A stretch of DNA of 64,000 nt from Ferrovibrio sp046297595 (GTDB taxonomy: Bacteria > Pseudomonadota > Alphaproteobacteria > Ferrovibrionales > Ferrovibrionaceae), in contig NZ_JBKBHT010000009.1 of NCBI RefSeq assembly GCF_046297595.1, positions 62,001 through 126,000 on the forward strand, in the 5' to 3' direction. Positions within the stretch are counted from its first letter, which is position 1. Each line of letters begins with the position of its first letter. The notes under the pieces are model-generated. The model had not been told where the DNA came from and searched no databases. It saw only the letters and a list, made by a program, of their open reading frames with translations. Position numbers and translations under genes: made by a program. This document shows, piece by piece, positions 63,601-64,000 of the stretch.

Positions 63601-63825
63601 CCGCTCGCCTTTGCCAGCGGCGCCGGAGCCGAGTCGCGGTCGGCGCTCGGATGGGTCATCGTCGGCGGCATGAGCTTCGCAACCTTGCTGAGCCTGTTCG
63701 TGGTGCCGGTGCTTTACAACCTGCTGGCCCGATTCACCAAGCCGGCGGGTTTCATCGCCCGCAAGCTGACGGAACTGGAGAAACGCCCCGACGTTGATTC
63801 CGGCAAGGCCGAAGTCGCGGAATAG
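60694..63825 (+). CDS. RND-family efflux pump, inner-membrane subunit
   Basis: The 1043-residue antiporter follows the AcrB/MexF layout: an N-terminal helix FATVLSLVLIIFGLFALRT, a large periplasmic loop, and helix 4 with LAIGLVVDDAIVVLENI carrying the proton-relay Asp-Asp pair. The second half has HPTIIIFSVPLAVTGALGALL, part of helix 8-10. It differs from the first RND pump in this window in sequence, so the two are separate systems. Substrate range is not predictable. Confidence 0.93.
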   Translation: MVLSDVSIKRPVFATVLSLVLIIFGLFALRTMSVREYPDIDPPVVSVNTIYRGASAEIIESKITQVIEDAVAGIEGIRAITSTSREESSSVSIEFNLSRNVDAAANDVRDKVSRVLARLPDEADPPTIAKTEADARPIIYIALFSDRLSLLELTDYADRYLVDQMSIVDGVASVNIYGARRYAMRVHLDRMAMAARNVTVQDIEEAIRRQNVELPSGRVESSMREFTVRAESGLRTAQQFGNIVLREQDGYLLRLKEVAKVELGAEDDRTEQRVNGVTAVGLGIIRQSKANAMEISRGVNAAIERLQPSLPAGVTMEVGYDQSKFISQSIYEVFHALMVALGLVIGVIFLFLRSWRATLIPAVAIPVSVIGSFIVIGALGYSVNVLTLLALVLAIGLVVDDAIVVLENIHRRIELGEPPLLASLRGARQIGFAVIATTIVLIAVFVPISLMEGNTGRLFREFGLSVAASVLFSGFVALTLTPMMCSKLLHPAKDEGWFYHVTEKFFVGMSDGYGWLLRKSLGAPVIVLALGGVVSLVAYLMFLAIPREFAPTEDRGVFFIPVTGPEGASYDYTRNNVIKIEDTLKPYVADGTVTTVQSFVAPAWGGRPSPVNSAFMVVRLKDWSDREIKQQDVVKDAFPKLLAVTGVRAIAVNPPSLGQRGSQPPVQFVLGGPTYPILDGWADRIVERALENPKLLGVDRNYKPTRPELRVAIDRNRAADLGVPIETIGRTLETMLGAREVTQFQREGKQYKVMVQAQAEQRVTPNDLNNIYVRATGGRLVPLASLVTISEGAAARELARTDRLRSITISASLAPGYTLGEALDYMDRIAAEVLPPEARVSYDGQSREFKDTSAAIYLTFALALIIVFLVLAAQFESWIHPTIIIFSVPLAVTGALGALLFTGISLNVYSQIGIIMLIGLIAKNAILIVEFANQLRDEGKTILDAVTEASIIRLRPILMTTIATIFGAMPLAFASGAGAESRSALGWVIVGGMSFATLLSLFVVPVLYNLLARFTKPAGFIARKLTELEKRPDVDSGKAEVAE

Positions 63826-63938
63826 TCGCTTGAGGATCAGTGCCTGCGACCAAGGTTACCGGTTGATAACCTAGACGGGGCCATGGCCAGAAGGGTCAAA
63901 TGACATCTGGCCACACTCCCAATCGTATCCACAGCAGC

Positions 63939-64000
63939 ATGACCGACAAAGACCACAGCGACGAGACCGAACGAATCTCCTTCGGCGCCGCCGTCGCCAA
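63939..64000 (+). CDS. Start of an unidentified gene, truncated by window end
   Basis: ATG 63939 opens MTDKDHSDETERISFGAAVA in frame to the end of the window; an upstream ATG at 63900 is an alternative in the same frame. No ribosome site is strong. Twenty residues are too few to name the product. Confidence 0.4.
   Translation, partial: MTDKDHSDETERISFGAAVA

Overview
The window has two parts: a T7-like (Autographiviridae-type) temperate podovirus, read leftward on the minus strand from about 12.1 kb to the left edge, and ordinary chromosome of a GC-rich alphaproteobacterium from about 12.2 kb to the right edge. The host signals are DUF1192 and DUF1013 (TrcR-like) proteins, Coq7, GluQ-RS, a gap-pgk-class I aldolase cluster and many short alphaproteobacterial families. 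The gene set suggests the Rhodospirillales or a close relative such as Ferrovibrio; that is an inference from gene content, not a measured placement.

Phage part (1-12.1 kb). At the junction lies the 5' half of a tRNA-Leu(CAA), canonical only up to the anticodon loop, followed by a strong terminator and a phage intergenic region. Then, reading leftward: a single-subunit RNA polymerase; small genes of unknown function; a gp2.5-like SSB; endonuclease I; a membrane protein; a gp3.5-like amidase; a gp4-like primase-helicase; a small unknown protein; an HD phosphohydrolase; a compact C5 cytosine methyltransferase; DNA polymerase; a GIY-YIG/T5orf172 protein; and two small membrane-type genes at the left edge. 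Five copies of a conserved element built on GGTTGCCGCTAAGACC sit in front of gene blocks. They resemble the SP6 promoter and are probably the cognate promoters of the phage RNA polymerase. Three hairpin terminators lie between blocks. Integrase, structural and lysis-completing genes are not visible and would lie to the left.

Host part. 12.4-20.5 kb holds an AraC regulator, a DedA-like protein, dsbB, coq7, an HNH protein, an esterase, an AlkA-type glycosylase, gluQ, and cell-envelope genes including pagL. 20.6-25.3 kb holds gap-pgk-fba ending in a bidirectional terminator, then hsp20 with a possible heat-shock promoter, and rpmE. 25.5-34.8 kb holds a trypsin-like protease, an ABC exporter, a beta-propeller esterase, a proton-channel/OmpA (MotA/MotB-like) cluster, and suhB. 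34.9-41.3 kb holds thiE, a hydrolase, metY, a TetR regulator next to a clear palindromic operator, a DUF1192 gene, a quinone oxidoreductase and DUF1013. 41.6-45.5 kb is a four-gene oligopeptide ABC importer without its binding protein. 45.5-49.7 kb and 59.6-63.8 kb are two RND efflux pumps, each with its adaptor. Between them lie a ribbon-helix-helix protein, aspartate aminotransferase, a solute-binding protein, MFS and EamA transporters, a tandem methyltransferase, ettA and an HDAC-like hydrolase.

No CRISPR array, insertion sequence, rRNA or complete tRNA was seen.
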